NCBI RefSeq assembly: GCF_016808095.1
Contig: NC_068979.1
Coordinates: forward strand, 21,659,444 to 21,723,443
DNA from: Vigna angularis
Lineage: Eukaryota > Streptophyta > Magnoliopsida > Fabales > Fabaceae
DNA length: 64,000 nt
Direction of reading: 5' to 3'
Shown here piece by piece: positions 54,402 through 64,000 of the stretch. The translations under genes were made by a program, and so were the position numbers. The first letter of the stretch is position 1. The number at the start of each line of letters is the position of its first letter. The notes beneath the pieces were generated by a model that worked only from the letters and a program-made list of their open reading frames with translations, had not been told where the DNA came from and made no database searches.

Positions 54402-54683
54402 CCAGGGGAGTTTTCCTGTTCATTCTTCCCTTAATTTTCTTGGTTTGTGAATTAGGGGAGAATTCAGATTTTCTTAGTTTTCGATTTGTTTTTTTTATTT
54501 AAAAAAATAAAAAAAATTTATTTGTGTTCTGTTTTTAGTCTGTTAATGTATGTTTTGTAAATATGTGTTTTGTTTGCTGTTTTTGAAATATGTGTTTTAT
54601 TTGCTTTGATATTTTATGTTTGGTATTAGGTATTTTGTTTCGTTAATACATGTTCTGTTTTATTTAATTATTTAGATTTCGTT

Positions 54684-54688
<5 letters not shown>
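54402..54688. other. Short spacer between gag-derived ORF and homeobox block
   Basis: AT-rich, with a T/A run (54489-54520) and TATGTTTTGT words; no gene. It ends at a 28-nt poly-A run that borders the homeobox block. Confidence 0.4.
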
Positions 54689-54716
<28 letters not shown>

Positions 54717-54863
54717 CAGAGAGCATAAAATTGCAGTAATAGGGCAGAGAGGTGAGGTTTGAGTAGAGATATAATCTGAGTGCATTTATTGAAAATAACT
54801 GATACACAGATAACATTTTGTCTTACACTGCTGATAAAATAAAATACATAAAAACATAATAAA

Positions 54864-54905
54864 GATGTTCAGGGTTCGATCATTTCTGATCGTTAAATAT
54901 TACAG
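54864..54905 (-). promoter_or_regulatory. 3'UTR hairpin of homeobox copy 4
   Basis: Minus strand: CTGTAATATTTAACGATCAG then AAATGATCGAACCCTGAACA. CGATCA/TGATCG pairing is kept with an altered loop. It lies about 150 bp after the stop codon. Confidence 0.5.
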
Positions 54906-55056
54906 ACCATTAAAAAAGAAAAAAAAACATAAAAAAACATAAAAACATAAAAGCATAAAAAAAAAAAATTAAGTGTTCAGATTACATGCCTTGTTCAAAT
55001 TCTGGCCACACTCGGCCAGCCAAAACATAAAAAAAAATAACATAAAAAAGTAAAAT

Positions 55057-55619
55057 TCAACGAAAGAATTCTCGAGCTGGTTGTGGAGGTCTCAGGGAGA
55101 GCTCCGTTGAGGGAGCTCTGGTTCGGAATGTGAGAAGCATGGGTGGCGGGATTTGTCGTACGTCCCTATCGTCGTCGATGATGATCGGAACGGGAAACAG
55201 ATTCAGCAGCCTCGGTGCCCTCATAATCACCCAGTCATAATCTTTCGGCCAAAAAAAAAAAAATAAAAAAGAAAATAAAAATTGTGTGTTAATAATAAAA
55301 GAGGAAAGGAAAATAAATAAAAGTGAGTTTTGATCAGAGTCTTACCGTACATATATAGTGGCAGTTGCGAAAACTGAGTGCCAGTAGGGTCTATCTCCGC
55401 TTGCCAGCGCCTGACCCGATTGCCGTGATTGTTGAACCAGCAGTGCACGTTGTATTCGCTGGCATCTCCGAAGATCCTTAGTCGAGACGTGATCTCGACA
55501 ACTTGCGCTCTGCTTGGGTGTGTGACCCCAAAGTTGTAGATTCTGGTCATCATCTGGGTCTGATCTTCGGTAAGACGCCACCGCTGACTGGTGTATCTCT
55601 CTGCTTCCATCTCGCTCAT
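55057..55619 (-). CDS. WUSCHEL/WOX-like homeodomain protein, retroelement-borne, copy 4
   Basis: Minus-strand CDS joining 55619-55346 and 55241-55057 (152 residues), with the intron at the same codon (GTAAGA... to ...GAAAG). The first exon has about a dozen changes from copy 1 (for example RWRP to RWRL, QVKMM to QTQMM, IYNYG to IYNFG, RAFRE to RIFGD), yet helix 3 NVHCWFNNHGNRVRRW is identical. Exon 3 has LLNLFPVP (Asp to Asn in the WUS-box-like motif) and ELSL. Codon 92 changes from Glu to Asp across the splice. The 5'UTR intron runs from 56255 to 55638. The frame is intact although the host element has lost its protease and polymerase. Confidence 0.8.
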
Positions 55620-55918
55620 TCTTCCTCTCGCTGTATTCTAAAAAAAAAAAAAAAAAAACAAAAGAACAAAGCATAACTCATAAAAAAGCATAATTTAAAA
55701 AAAAAAAAAAATTTCTTAGTTCTGTGTTTTCTTTATTTGTTCTTGTTTTCTTTTAGATTTATTTTGTCCTGTCTGTCTTTGATGTTTTTGGTCTGGTCTC
55801 AGATCTGTTTCACGGTCCTTGCAAAAGGGTCCTAAACGGATCTACGTCCTGTTGTCCTGTTGTCCTTGTCCGTGTTGTTCTTGTTTTAATTTATGTTTTT
55901 GTGTTTTTAGTTTTTAGT

Positions 55919-56006
55919 GGGGTACGTGGCGTTGTTCTACCCGATTGTCTCTGCCATACCTTCAAACGAAGGGAGATTAACGTCTGGTTTCCAGCCGATA
56001 TACCCC
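55919..56006 (-). ncRNA. Conserved 88-nt structured element in 5'UTR intron, copy 4
   Basis: 88 nt from GGGGTA to TACCCC, hairpin 2 CCTTC-GTTT-GAAGG. It shares ATCGG with copy 3 where copies 1 and 2 have ATAGG; otherwise near-identical. Confidence 0.55.
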
Positions 56007-56405
56007 TTATGTTTTAAGACAATTGTGTTTTTAGTGTTTTAAAATTAAAAAAAAAAATTTGAAAAGGAGAAGAAAGAAGATGGAGCGGAAAGAAAAATAA
56101 AGAGCAGTGCAAAGAAGAAAAATACTGGAAAGCAGTAAAGGGAGAGTAGGCAAGAGTAAAGCAGAGGAAAATAGAAGAAAAAAAAGAGAAGGCAGAAAGA
56201 AGGATAAGTAAAGCAAGCAGAAAGAAAGGGAGATCCGAGAGTGCAGAGGACTTACCTGGAGAAGTAGGGGTTGCAGAAGCTCCTCGCAGATCTCAACTCT
56301 TCAAAAGGCACCGGGGCAGAGGCTCCGCGCAGCTCCAGACGCTCAGAGAGGAGTAGTGAGAGAGCAGACTAGGTCAGAAATGTCGCTCAGGCGCTGAAGT
56401 TGGCC

Positions 56406-56480
56406 TATTTATAGGCAAATTGTTTCCACTGTAGCAACAGTGCCGGTCATTCCCACCGAAACTGTTGCCACAGTACCGGT
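56406..56480 (-). promoter_or_regulatory. Promoter of homeobox copy 4, with duplicated GACCGG-ACTGT element
   Basis: Minus strand: two elements, GACCGGTACTGTGGCAACAG (56480-56461) and GACCGGCACTGTTGCTACAG (about 56446-56427), then a TATA box, TATAAATA (56413-56406). Duplication of this element only in this copy, with the inverted repeat kept in both, supports a functional site. Confidence 0.7.
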
Positions 56481-56620
56481 CTTCTCCTTTTTCAAAAAAA
56501 AAATAAAATAAAATAAAATAAAATAAAATAAAATAAAAATTAATAAAAAAAAATAATAAAAAAATAAAAAATAAAAAATAAAAAATAAAAAAAAATAAAA
56601 AATAAAAAAAATTATTTTTT

Positions 56621-58102
56621 TAGCATCTACTGATGGGTGCTAGGTGATTTGGACATCTGCTGATGGATGTCAATGATAACATCTACTGATGGATGTTACT
56701 GAAAATTTCTTCCCATTTCCCTACCTTTTATTGCACTTGTCCATAATATGTTTCCTGATTGCTGATGTATGCTTAGAGCACATTGAGGACAATGTGTAGT
56801 TTAAGTGTGGTCTATAGGGAGAGATTCTGATTGTTCTTTGTTTTATGTGTTAAATTTTTTCTGTTTTAGATTGTTTTTAGTGTGTTTTTGTGTGCAATTT
56901 TACATTTTTTCTCTATTTTCTAGACTATGTTAAAGTTGTAGACTCGTCTTTCATTTCACTCGATTGATACTCATGGCATGAAATCTTTGCTTTTCTCTGC
57001 TTGGAAAATGATTATGATGTTTAAGAGGTTGATTTAATTGTGACAAATACCCTATGTGAGATTTGAGCCACTTTATTTCTTTCTTGCGTGTGACATGTCT
57101 CTTGATTGCTTGCACATGTGCCTTGGCTTGACTCTTGTTGATGATTCTTGAAACATATGCATGTTTAGAAATGATAAAGGCATTTTATTTCTTGAGCCTC
57201 GTTAGCCAAATAAGCCTACCCTGTTATTATCATTTGATAACCCCTTTGAGCCTATACTATCCATTTCTTTGTTTTGAAGCCCATACACTCGACCTAAGTG
57301 AAAAACTATGATTACCTTAACCTTAGGAAAATTTGGAGCTTTGGAAGTGTTTTGGGAATAAGTGTGGTCTCCGTGGGGATTCTTATAAATTGGCTAGTTG
57401 GTTCCTCATCTTGTTTTATTTTTGGAAATATGATCTTGTTGAGTGAAAAAAAAAAATTGAAAAAAAAAAAGAAAAAAAAATTTGAAAAATGAAAAAAAAA
57501 AACAATTTTGTGAATAATGGAGTCAAGAAGAGGATTGAATTAGAGGTTTGGTTGTGATTTGACTGTGTTTACACTTGTTCCCCATTGCTCCTCTATTTCT
57601 TGTGGTTTGTAGCTACTTATCCATATATATCCTCCCTTGTCCTTGGCCCCATTACAGCCATAAAAGACCTTTTGATTTAAACATGCATATACTTCTGAGT
57701 GTTGATTTTAGAGGCTTGCCAAGTCTGTTTGTGTTTGCTTTCTTGAGTGCATCGAGCTGATATTATTATTTACCCTAGACACTTGAGAGAAACACTGATA
57801 GTGCATCTGTGAGGTTTTGGTACTTTTAATTCACCTCTTGAACTGATTAATTGTTTTACCATGTTTTGAATTGCTTGGATGATTTCTGCGAGTATCTGTT
57901 TTCTATGATTTTGTGTCAGATATTGTCTACATCTTTTCGTTGTCCAGATTTCTTGAGAACAGTGTAAATTTTCTTTCTTTCTTGTGAGTTTTTATTTTCT
58001 GTGTGCTGAGTTTTTGGTCGTACACCTAATGTCCATTGAATTATTCCCTGATTTGCGTCTTAATTTTGCCCAGGAGTGCAAAAGACTAAGTGTGGTCTAT
58101 TT
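56621..58102 (+). other. Family B 3' internal region
   Basis: A threefold ACATCTRCTGATGGATGT-like repeat (56623-56697) is followed by GAGGACAATGTGTAGTTTAA and GTGTGGTCTA (56786-56815), words characteristic of the sequence after pol in Athila/Calypso-like elements. The rest is T-rich and non-coding up to the 3' LTR. Homologous stretches lie at 24570-26179 (inverted) and 61140-62095. Any env-like gene is absent. Confidence 0.6.
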
Positions 58103-60871
58103 TGATGAATCATTATTTTATTCACTTCATTTAGTTTATTGTGCTAGAATTAATCAGGGAATTGTGCTTAATTGTCCAGTATTTTCCCATTTTACTGAAT
58201 TGAGCCTAATCCGATCAGAAATTCTTATTTTAATTAATTTGAATTATCTGAAACGAATGATTTACATTATTGAGTGCATGAAAAATTTTGGAAAATATTT
58301 TTGGACATTTAGACTTTCTGTACAAATTCCCAATTCCTCTCGGGTAATCGTTTACAGGGGCAGAAGTGCCTAAAAGTCAGTTTTTTTGCCAATGGTGACC
58401 TGTGTTCACCTGACTGAGTACCTGTGTTGGACTTTCTGTACAAATTTGCAATTCCTCTCGGGTAATCGTTTACAGGAGTGCTGTAAACGATTACCAGTGC
58501 TGCGTGAATGTTGTGTCAACTTGTGTGTCTTCGTTTGAGTTCAATTCTTATCCGTTTTGCATGCAATTTTTTTTCATATTTTTGTATGGATGTCTATTTT
58601 CATGTATAGTTTTTACCTTGTTCAAATTCACTATGTGTTGTTCCCAGTAAATGTTTTACTCCACTGTGTCAGTCCAGCAAAGGGAATTTGGAAACACACA
58701 TGCCGCACATGCACATGGAAAGGCTTTGGTTTTAATTTTTTATGGAGAATAGGATAAAGAAGTGCACATTTACGTGAAGTCCAACAAATGCAAGTAGCAC
58801 ATGATGGAAGGAATATACAAAAGCTTGTGGTATGAGTGCACACACATGGAGTTTTACTTCCATTTGATGGATGATGACATGGAATCACATTTCTGAAAAT
58901 GGTCCACCAAACACATGCTTGCAATGTACCAAGAATCACTTAAGTTTCACAAATGTCACGGCTGGAAACATCAAGTGGAGGGCCCCTTTGTTTTATTTTG
59001 ATTGAAGGAGAGTTTAAAGAATTAGTTGGAAGATGCACATCTCTCACAATGTCTCACGGTTGGTGCAGCAGGAAAATATTCAGCCATCATACCTTCACAT
59101 GGACATGGAAGCCAAAGTAAGAAACACATGCAAAAGAGCTTCATCCAGCCATTGATACAAAAAAGGAGAGAAGAAAAATTTTGGAGGGGGGTTAGTTGGT
59201 GGATGGAGAGGAGAGGCCGTGAGCTCATGGTGGGAGGATGAAGAAAACAAATCACTGCTGGGATGGAGGATGATGCTTGGATTCTTGTTGTCTTCTAAAT
59301 TGGTGTTGTACATCTTTCCATTTAAGTTTTTGTTCATTTGTTGTTATATTCATCTTAGTATTCTATAAACTGTAATTTGTATTTTGTTTGTGCAAGTTGA
59401 TGTTGTAATTTTAGAAGCTTTGTAATTTCATTTTGGGAAGTGTTTTTCCTTCTTTTGATTTATGGTGCAAGGTCTCGGCTTGTTTAAGAGTTATTCTCCT
59501 TCTTTCATTTTGTTTTCTATGCAATTTTGTTGAATCTTTTTAGTGTTTATGCATAGATGTTCTAGGCTCTTTCTCTTTTAATACCTCTTTGATTTTAATT
59601 TAATTAGTGATGAAAGAAAGTCTTGGTGTCATGGCTGGAATGGTAAGCAATTTGATTGAAATTGAAGAAGTAAATTAGGTGGAGTAGGTGTGTACGTAAA
59701 AGAGCTCTTTTCCTTGTAGAAATCATCATTTTCTTCTAAAAATTCATTAGCATTTAGTCCAACATGTGGACCTCTTCTTGTATTATGTTTTTGTCTTTTC
59801 ATGAGCTGTTTTGGAGAAGAAGTGTCATGGCTGGAATGTTGTGTACGTAGGTGATGTGGAGAATACAATTTAATTTGCTTTTCATTTAGAAATGTAATTG
59901 AAGTTGAAGTAAATGTTTTCTTTGTAAAATTGAATTGGTATGGATGTTGGATGTTTACGGTTTTGGATGTCCATTTGCAATTATCCTTTCAATGAAACCA
60001 AGCAAATTTGTCACGGCACATGAGGTAATTTTTAGAAGCATTTCAAATTCTGTTTTTAAATTTCCAGATTTTACTGTTTTTTTTTACTGCTGTAATTTTA
60101 TTTATGTTGTAATTTAATTTCAGTTGTTGTTTTATGCAATTTAATTTCTGCTTTTCTTTATTTTTGGATGTTGATCATTTACTGTAATTTTATTTTCTGT
60201 ATTTTACTGCAGTTATTTTTTTTTATTCCGTTTTTTACTGTTTTCTAAAATTTACTGTTTTCTGTTTTTATTGATTTATGTATTTATTATTTTCTTTCTG
60301 TATTTTTCTTTTACTGTTTTACTGATTTTGAAATTTTGTATTCATTGTTTTTACTGTTATTGTTTACTGCTGTAATTTCATATTTTTGTTTTTGATGTTT
60401 TACTGTTTTTACTATTTTCTGTATTTACTATTTTCTGCATTTTATGTTTTTCTGTATTTTCATTTTTATTGTTCCAGATTTATTTTCACTGTTTCATGTT
60501 ACTGTATTTTCATTTTTTTTACTGTTTTCTGTTTTTACTATTTTCTGTATTTATTGTTTACTGTATTTTCGTTTTCTGTAATTTAGTTTTCTGTTCCAGA
60601 TTTAATTTTAATGTTTTATTTTACTGTAAATTCGTTTTTACTGTAGCAGTTTAATTTTTACTGTTTTAATTTTGTTTTACCGTTTTAGTTTAATTTTTAC
60701 CGTAATTTAATTTTTTGTTCAAACAAATTGTAAACACCCCCTACTTCATGTTAAATCTGAGACTGAACCCACAATATTGGTCCTTGAGAGACGACCTAGG
60801 AGTCACTTCCTGGTATCTATACTGCATTATTTTTTCTGTATCAAATTTGTATGACCGCGACAGTCGTATCA
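58103..60871 (+). mobile_element. 3' LTR of the plus-strand family B element
   Basis: TGATGAATCATTATTTTATT to GCGACAGTCGTATCA, 2769 bp. Collinear and nearly identical to 40982-43931 except for the 181-bp duplication there and a few substitutions or length changes. It is followed by AATTTT and a second TATCAAATTTTGGCGC that resembles the start of a PBS, so the far side may once have continued as another internal region. No target duplication could be confirmed. Confidence 0.82.
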
Positions 60872-60899
60872 AATTTTAGTTGTATCAAATTTTGGCGCA

Positions 60900-61138
60900 A
60901 TACAGTAAACAATAAATACAGAAAATAGTAAAAACAGAAAACAGTAAAAAAAAATGAAAATACAGTAACATGAAACAGTGAAAATAAATCTGGAACAATA
61001 AAAATGAAAATACAGAAAAACATAAAATGCAGAAAATAGTAAATACAGAAAATAGTAAAAACAGTAAAACATCAAAAACAAAAATATGAAATTACAGCAG
61101 TAAATAATAACAGTAAAAACAATGAATACAAAATTTCA
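60900..61138 (-). repeat. Inverted fragment of family B LTR tail
   Basis: About 240 bp that is the near-perfect reverse complement of about 60329-60577 within the adjacent LTR, separated by roughly 320 bp. Together they form a large inverted repeat. Confidence 0.8.
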
Positions 61139-62095
61139 AGGACCAAATGTGGTTCAGTCTTAGGTCAACACGAAGTGGGGAGGTTGTTTCTTTGTTCATG
61201 TTTCGGTTTTTATGTAGTTTGTTGTGTCTTGTGTACAGTTTGCATGCTTTTCGTGAATTCTGGATTGTGATTAGGTTGTCAGTTTTCCTTCACTTCATTG
61301 ATACTCTGAATTGTTGGATTCCTTACTTTTCTTTACTTGGAAGATGATCAAGATGTTTGAGAGTTGAATTGATGGTGACCATTTTACCTGTGTGAGATTT
61401 GAGCCATTTAATAATCTTTCTTGTGTGTTATATATCTCTTGATTGCTTGCACATATTTCTTGGCTTGACTGTTTTTGATTACTCTCGATCGATACGCATG
61501 TTTGAAAGTAATAAAGGCATTTTGTTGTTGAGCCTCTTGAGCCAGATAAGCCTACCCTATTTTCATGCATTGATAACCCTTTTGAGCCTACGTTTTCCCC
61601 ATTTCTTTGTTGTGAAGCTCATACACCAACCCTAAGTGAAAAACCATGATTACCTTAACCTTAGGAATTCTGGAGCTTTGGAATTGTTTTGGGAATAAGT
61701 GTGGTCTCCGGGGAGTTTTCAGATGAATTGGCTAAGTGAGCATTCTCTTTATCGTGTTTTTGTGAATATATGGTGTATCTTGTCTCTTGGAATTGTGTGC
61801 TAAATAGAGTAAAGAAAAAGAGACAGGACCAAAAAAAAAAAATGTAAAAAAAAAAAAAGAGAAAGAAAAATCATTAAAAAAAAATTTGTGAAAAATTGTG
61901 AATAATGGAGTCAAGAAGAGGACGAAATCAGAGGTTGTGGGTGTGTTTGAATGTATTACACTTGTTCCCCATTGCTCCTCTGTTCCTTATGGTTTGTAGC
62001 TTCTTATCTAGATATATCTTTCCTTGTCCCTGACCCATTACAACCATGAAAAGACCTTTTGATTTGAACATGCGTATATGCTTGAGTATTGATAT
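61139..62095 (+). other. Rearranged family B sequence: LTR scrap then 3' internal region
   Basis: 61139-61190 carries AAGGACCAAATGTGGTTCAG and CACGAAGTGGGG in the order of an inverted LTR. 61200-62095 follows the order of 56940-57730 (plus orientation): GATTTGAGCCATTTAATAAT, GAGCCTCTTGAGCCAGATAA, then CCCATTGCTCCTCTGTTCC. The switch shows at least two rearrangement joints. No gene is seen. Confidence 0.55.
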
Positions 62096-64000
62096 TAATT
62101 CAGTAATATCAGGTATGTGGCCGTATATATCTTCCAAAAGAATTCTATGCATGCATGTGGCCGGGCTTATACCAGGTATGTCAGCCAAACTCCAACCAAT
62201 TGCCTTCTTGTGCTTACTCAGTACACCAAGCAACTTCTCCTCTTGAACAGAATCAAGGGAGGTAGAAATGATCACCGGTTTCTTCTCATCATCCTCCAAG
62301 TACATGTACTTGAGGTTATCAGGTAGTTGTTTCAGCTCAAGAGTGGGTGTCTGTAAGTCAGATTCAGGTGTACTACCTGCAACGTGGTTAATGCATTCTG
62401 ACTCTAAAGAGTTCACAGGTAAAGGCAGAACACTCGTCTCATCACAATCTAAATCAATTTCCATCTCAGACATGTCAACACCATCATCAATATTATGCAT
62501 GGCATCAGCATCCTGGTCATCACAATCCTCATCAAAATCCATAACATTATCAACATCATCCTCAAATTCTGATTCGAATCCAGATTCAATGCATGAATGC
62601 AAAGAAGATAGAAAAGAATGCTTCTTCTCATGCTCAGAATGAAGGTCGTCAATGATAAATTCATCAATAATGTCATCCAATGTATCGACCCTAAACAGAG
62701 AATGGTCCTCAGCTGGAAATTTCATTGCATCTAGGATATTAAAATGAACAACAATATCAACAAATTCCATAGACAAAGTTCCAGCATATACATCAATCTT
62801 AGTTCGGGCAGTTTTCAAGAATGGCCTGCCTAAGATAATGGGAGCGGATCCATGAGAGAATCCCTCCTCCATTTCCAAAACGTAAAAGTCAGCAGGAAAA
62901 ATTAATTCACCAACCCTAACTAAGACATCTTCTATGAAACCTGTCGGGTGGGTAACGCTTCTATTGGCCAACTGAATGACCACACCTGTGGTTTGCAAAG
63001 GACCTAGAGACAAAGATTTATATATGGACAAAGGCATGACATTAATCGAAGCACCCAAATCGAGCATGGCATTCTCAAACTTATTGTTTCCAATCACACA
63101 AGGAATACAAAATATCCCTGGGTCCTTGCACTTTTCAGGAATGTGTGGGACCGCTTTACCAATAAGTGCAGATACATTCCTTCCCATGCTAATCCTCTCA
63201 TTGCCCTTCATCTTCCTCTTGTGTGTGCACAACTCCTTCAAGAATTTGGCATATTTCGGTATCTGCTTGATGGCATCGAGTAGAGGTATGTTCACCTCTA
63301 CCTTCTTGAAGGTCTCCAAAATTTCCCTATCCACCTCTTCCATCTTTTTGCTAGGAAGGGCCCGTGAAGGGAATAGAAGAGGGACAGGTCGATCAATTAA
63401 TGGAGAAGATGCGGTAGCGGTGGTGGTGGAAAAGGAAGAAGATCCACCTGAAGAAGATCCTCCGGCTGGAGAAGAAGATCCACCCACCTCAAATGTCCTG
63501 CATGGACCATCGTGGTCGTCCTCTCTAGGACAAGTGGCAGGCACGGGTGTAGGTGTAGAAGCGGGCTCTGAAGGCACAACAATCTGCTTCCCTGATCTGA
63601 GGGTTATGGCACTTACATTCCTTGGATTCTGCACAGTTTGGGATGGTAACTTATCGGAATTCTGTGACTGTGCCTGGTTTATCTGAGTAGCCATCTGACC
63701 CATCTGGTTAGTGAGACTCTGTATGGAAGCTCTAGTCTCCTGCTGAAATTGCATGTTATCTTTTTGAAACTGCAGGTTTTGCATAGTCATCTGTCTCACT
63801 AGCTCTTCCAATGAAGGTTCAGACGAAGTGGAATGTTGAGCAGCTGGTTGGGCAGGTGCCTCTTGCTGCTGCTGTTGTTGTTGCCTCTGGTGTTGTTGCA
63901 TAGGTGGAGGCACATATCTGTTAGGTGCTCCAGCATTCAGGAAAGGTGTTGCCTGCTGTTGATGTTGTGGCGCATTGTTCCATCTAAGATTAGGGTGATT
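61928..64000 (-). pseudogene. Family B gag-protease ORF, truncated in reverse transcriptase, off right edge
   Basis: Minus-strand frame open from the window end to 61928. In order: Gln/Pro-rich gag C-terminus (VPPPMQQHQ), coiled MQNLQFQKDNMQFQQETRAS, ITLRSGKQI, a Gly/Ser-rich linker, then IPKYAKFLKELCTHKRKMKG and an aspartic protease with the active-site motif NAMLDLGASINVMP at about 63084-63043. A long acidic linker follows (FEDDVDNVMDFDEDCDDQDAD). The polymerase start appears as LLGVLSKHKKAIGWSLADIP and TCMHRILLED, and then homology stops at about 62096. The last 55 or so codons are the antisense of the 3' internal region, a chimeric tail. No zinc knuckle is visible in the part present. Protease looks intact; polymerase and integrase are missing, so the element is non-autonomous. 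Confidence 0.75.

Larger units (their letters stand above)
54689..56620 (-). mobile_element. Homeobox-bearing block, copy 4, inside family B element
   Basis: Starts at a poly-A run (54689-54716, poly-T on the gene strand) and ends in an AAAATA-rich stretch (56495-56610). It contains the gene antisense to the family B element. Like copy 3 it is a short form of about 1.9 kb lacking the upstream arm of blocks 1 and 2. It lies between the gag-derived ORF and the 3' region, where protease and polymerase would normally be. Confidence 0.65.

Noticed and set aside
60880..60884. TTGTA as target-site duplication of the family B element (with 40977-40981)
   Set aside because: It is not adjacent to the LTR end at 60871, and the sequence after the LTR resembles another PBS start; chance match is likely.

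Overview
This is a plant nuclear window with no intact ordinary host gene that I can recognise. It is a dense nest of LTR retrotransposons, and the element types suggest a legume (phaseoloid such as Vigna or Phaseolus; moderate confidence). Evidence includes four LTR families with TG...CA ends and 5-bp target-site duplications (TSDs), plant primer-binding sites, plant-type gag/protease remnants and AT-rich spacers. Working family names: A = Ogre/Tat-like (4.6-5.1 kb LTR, TGTCAACACT...GGTTGCGACA, PBS TGGCGACTCCACTGGGGA, DUF7745-type ORF); B = Athila/Calypso-like (2.4-2.95 kb LTR, TGATGA...GTATCA, PBS TGGCGCCGCTGCCGGG, gag-protease with DLGAS); C = Tekay-type chromovirus-like (2411-bp LTR, TGTAAC...CTTACA, initiator-Met PBS TGGTATCAGAGC); D = SIRE-like Copia-type host.

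Layout. 1-858 and 8511-9063 are a family D element whose ORF is split by a solo A LTR (859-8510, TSD ACACT), itself carrying a solo B LTR (4310-6874, TSD ACCAC). 9064-17262 is a truncated minus-strand A LTR with a solo B LTR (10608-16054, TSD CAGCC) that holds another solo B LTR (11924-14660, TSD ATCTC). 17263-22130 is a block with homeobox gene copy 1. 22131-26179 is the 3' end of a minus-strand B element. 26180-30826 is a plus-strand A 5' LTR with PBS and a decayed DUF7745-type gene (31668-33180), followed by homeobox block 2 (to 39469) and repetitive A-like 3' sequence. 40982-60871 is a plus-strand non-autonomous B element (two LTRs, gag-derived ORF, homeobox copy 4). Its PBS was split by an almost unmutated minus-strand C element (43953-52557, TSD CCGGG) carrying homeobox copy 3. 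60872-64000 is rearranged B sequence ending in a minus-strand gag-protease ORF that runs off the window.

The main discovery candidate is a small three-exon gene present four times. It encodes 152 residues with a WUSCHEL/WOX-type homeodomain, a WUS-box-like LLDLFPVP and an EAR-like ELSL. Each copy has a TATA promoter, a 5'UTR intron containing an 88-nt structured-RNA candidate, an identically placed coding intron and a 3'UTR hairpin. All four frames are open with GT-AG splice sites, while most host-element genes around them are broken. All four lie antisense to their host element, and the hosts belong to three unrelated LTR lineages (A, B, C). This looks like a homeobox cassette captured and exchanged among retrotransposons. 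Families A, B and C also share other short modules (GGACGAACG-type arrays, a GTAATCGTTTAC inverted-repeat module, GCCGTGA motifs), pointing to repeated modular exchange.

Limits: all comparisons were made by eye. Lineage names rest on PBS, LTR ends and gag/protease character, not on database searches. Percent identities and selection were not computed.
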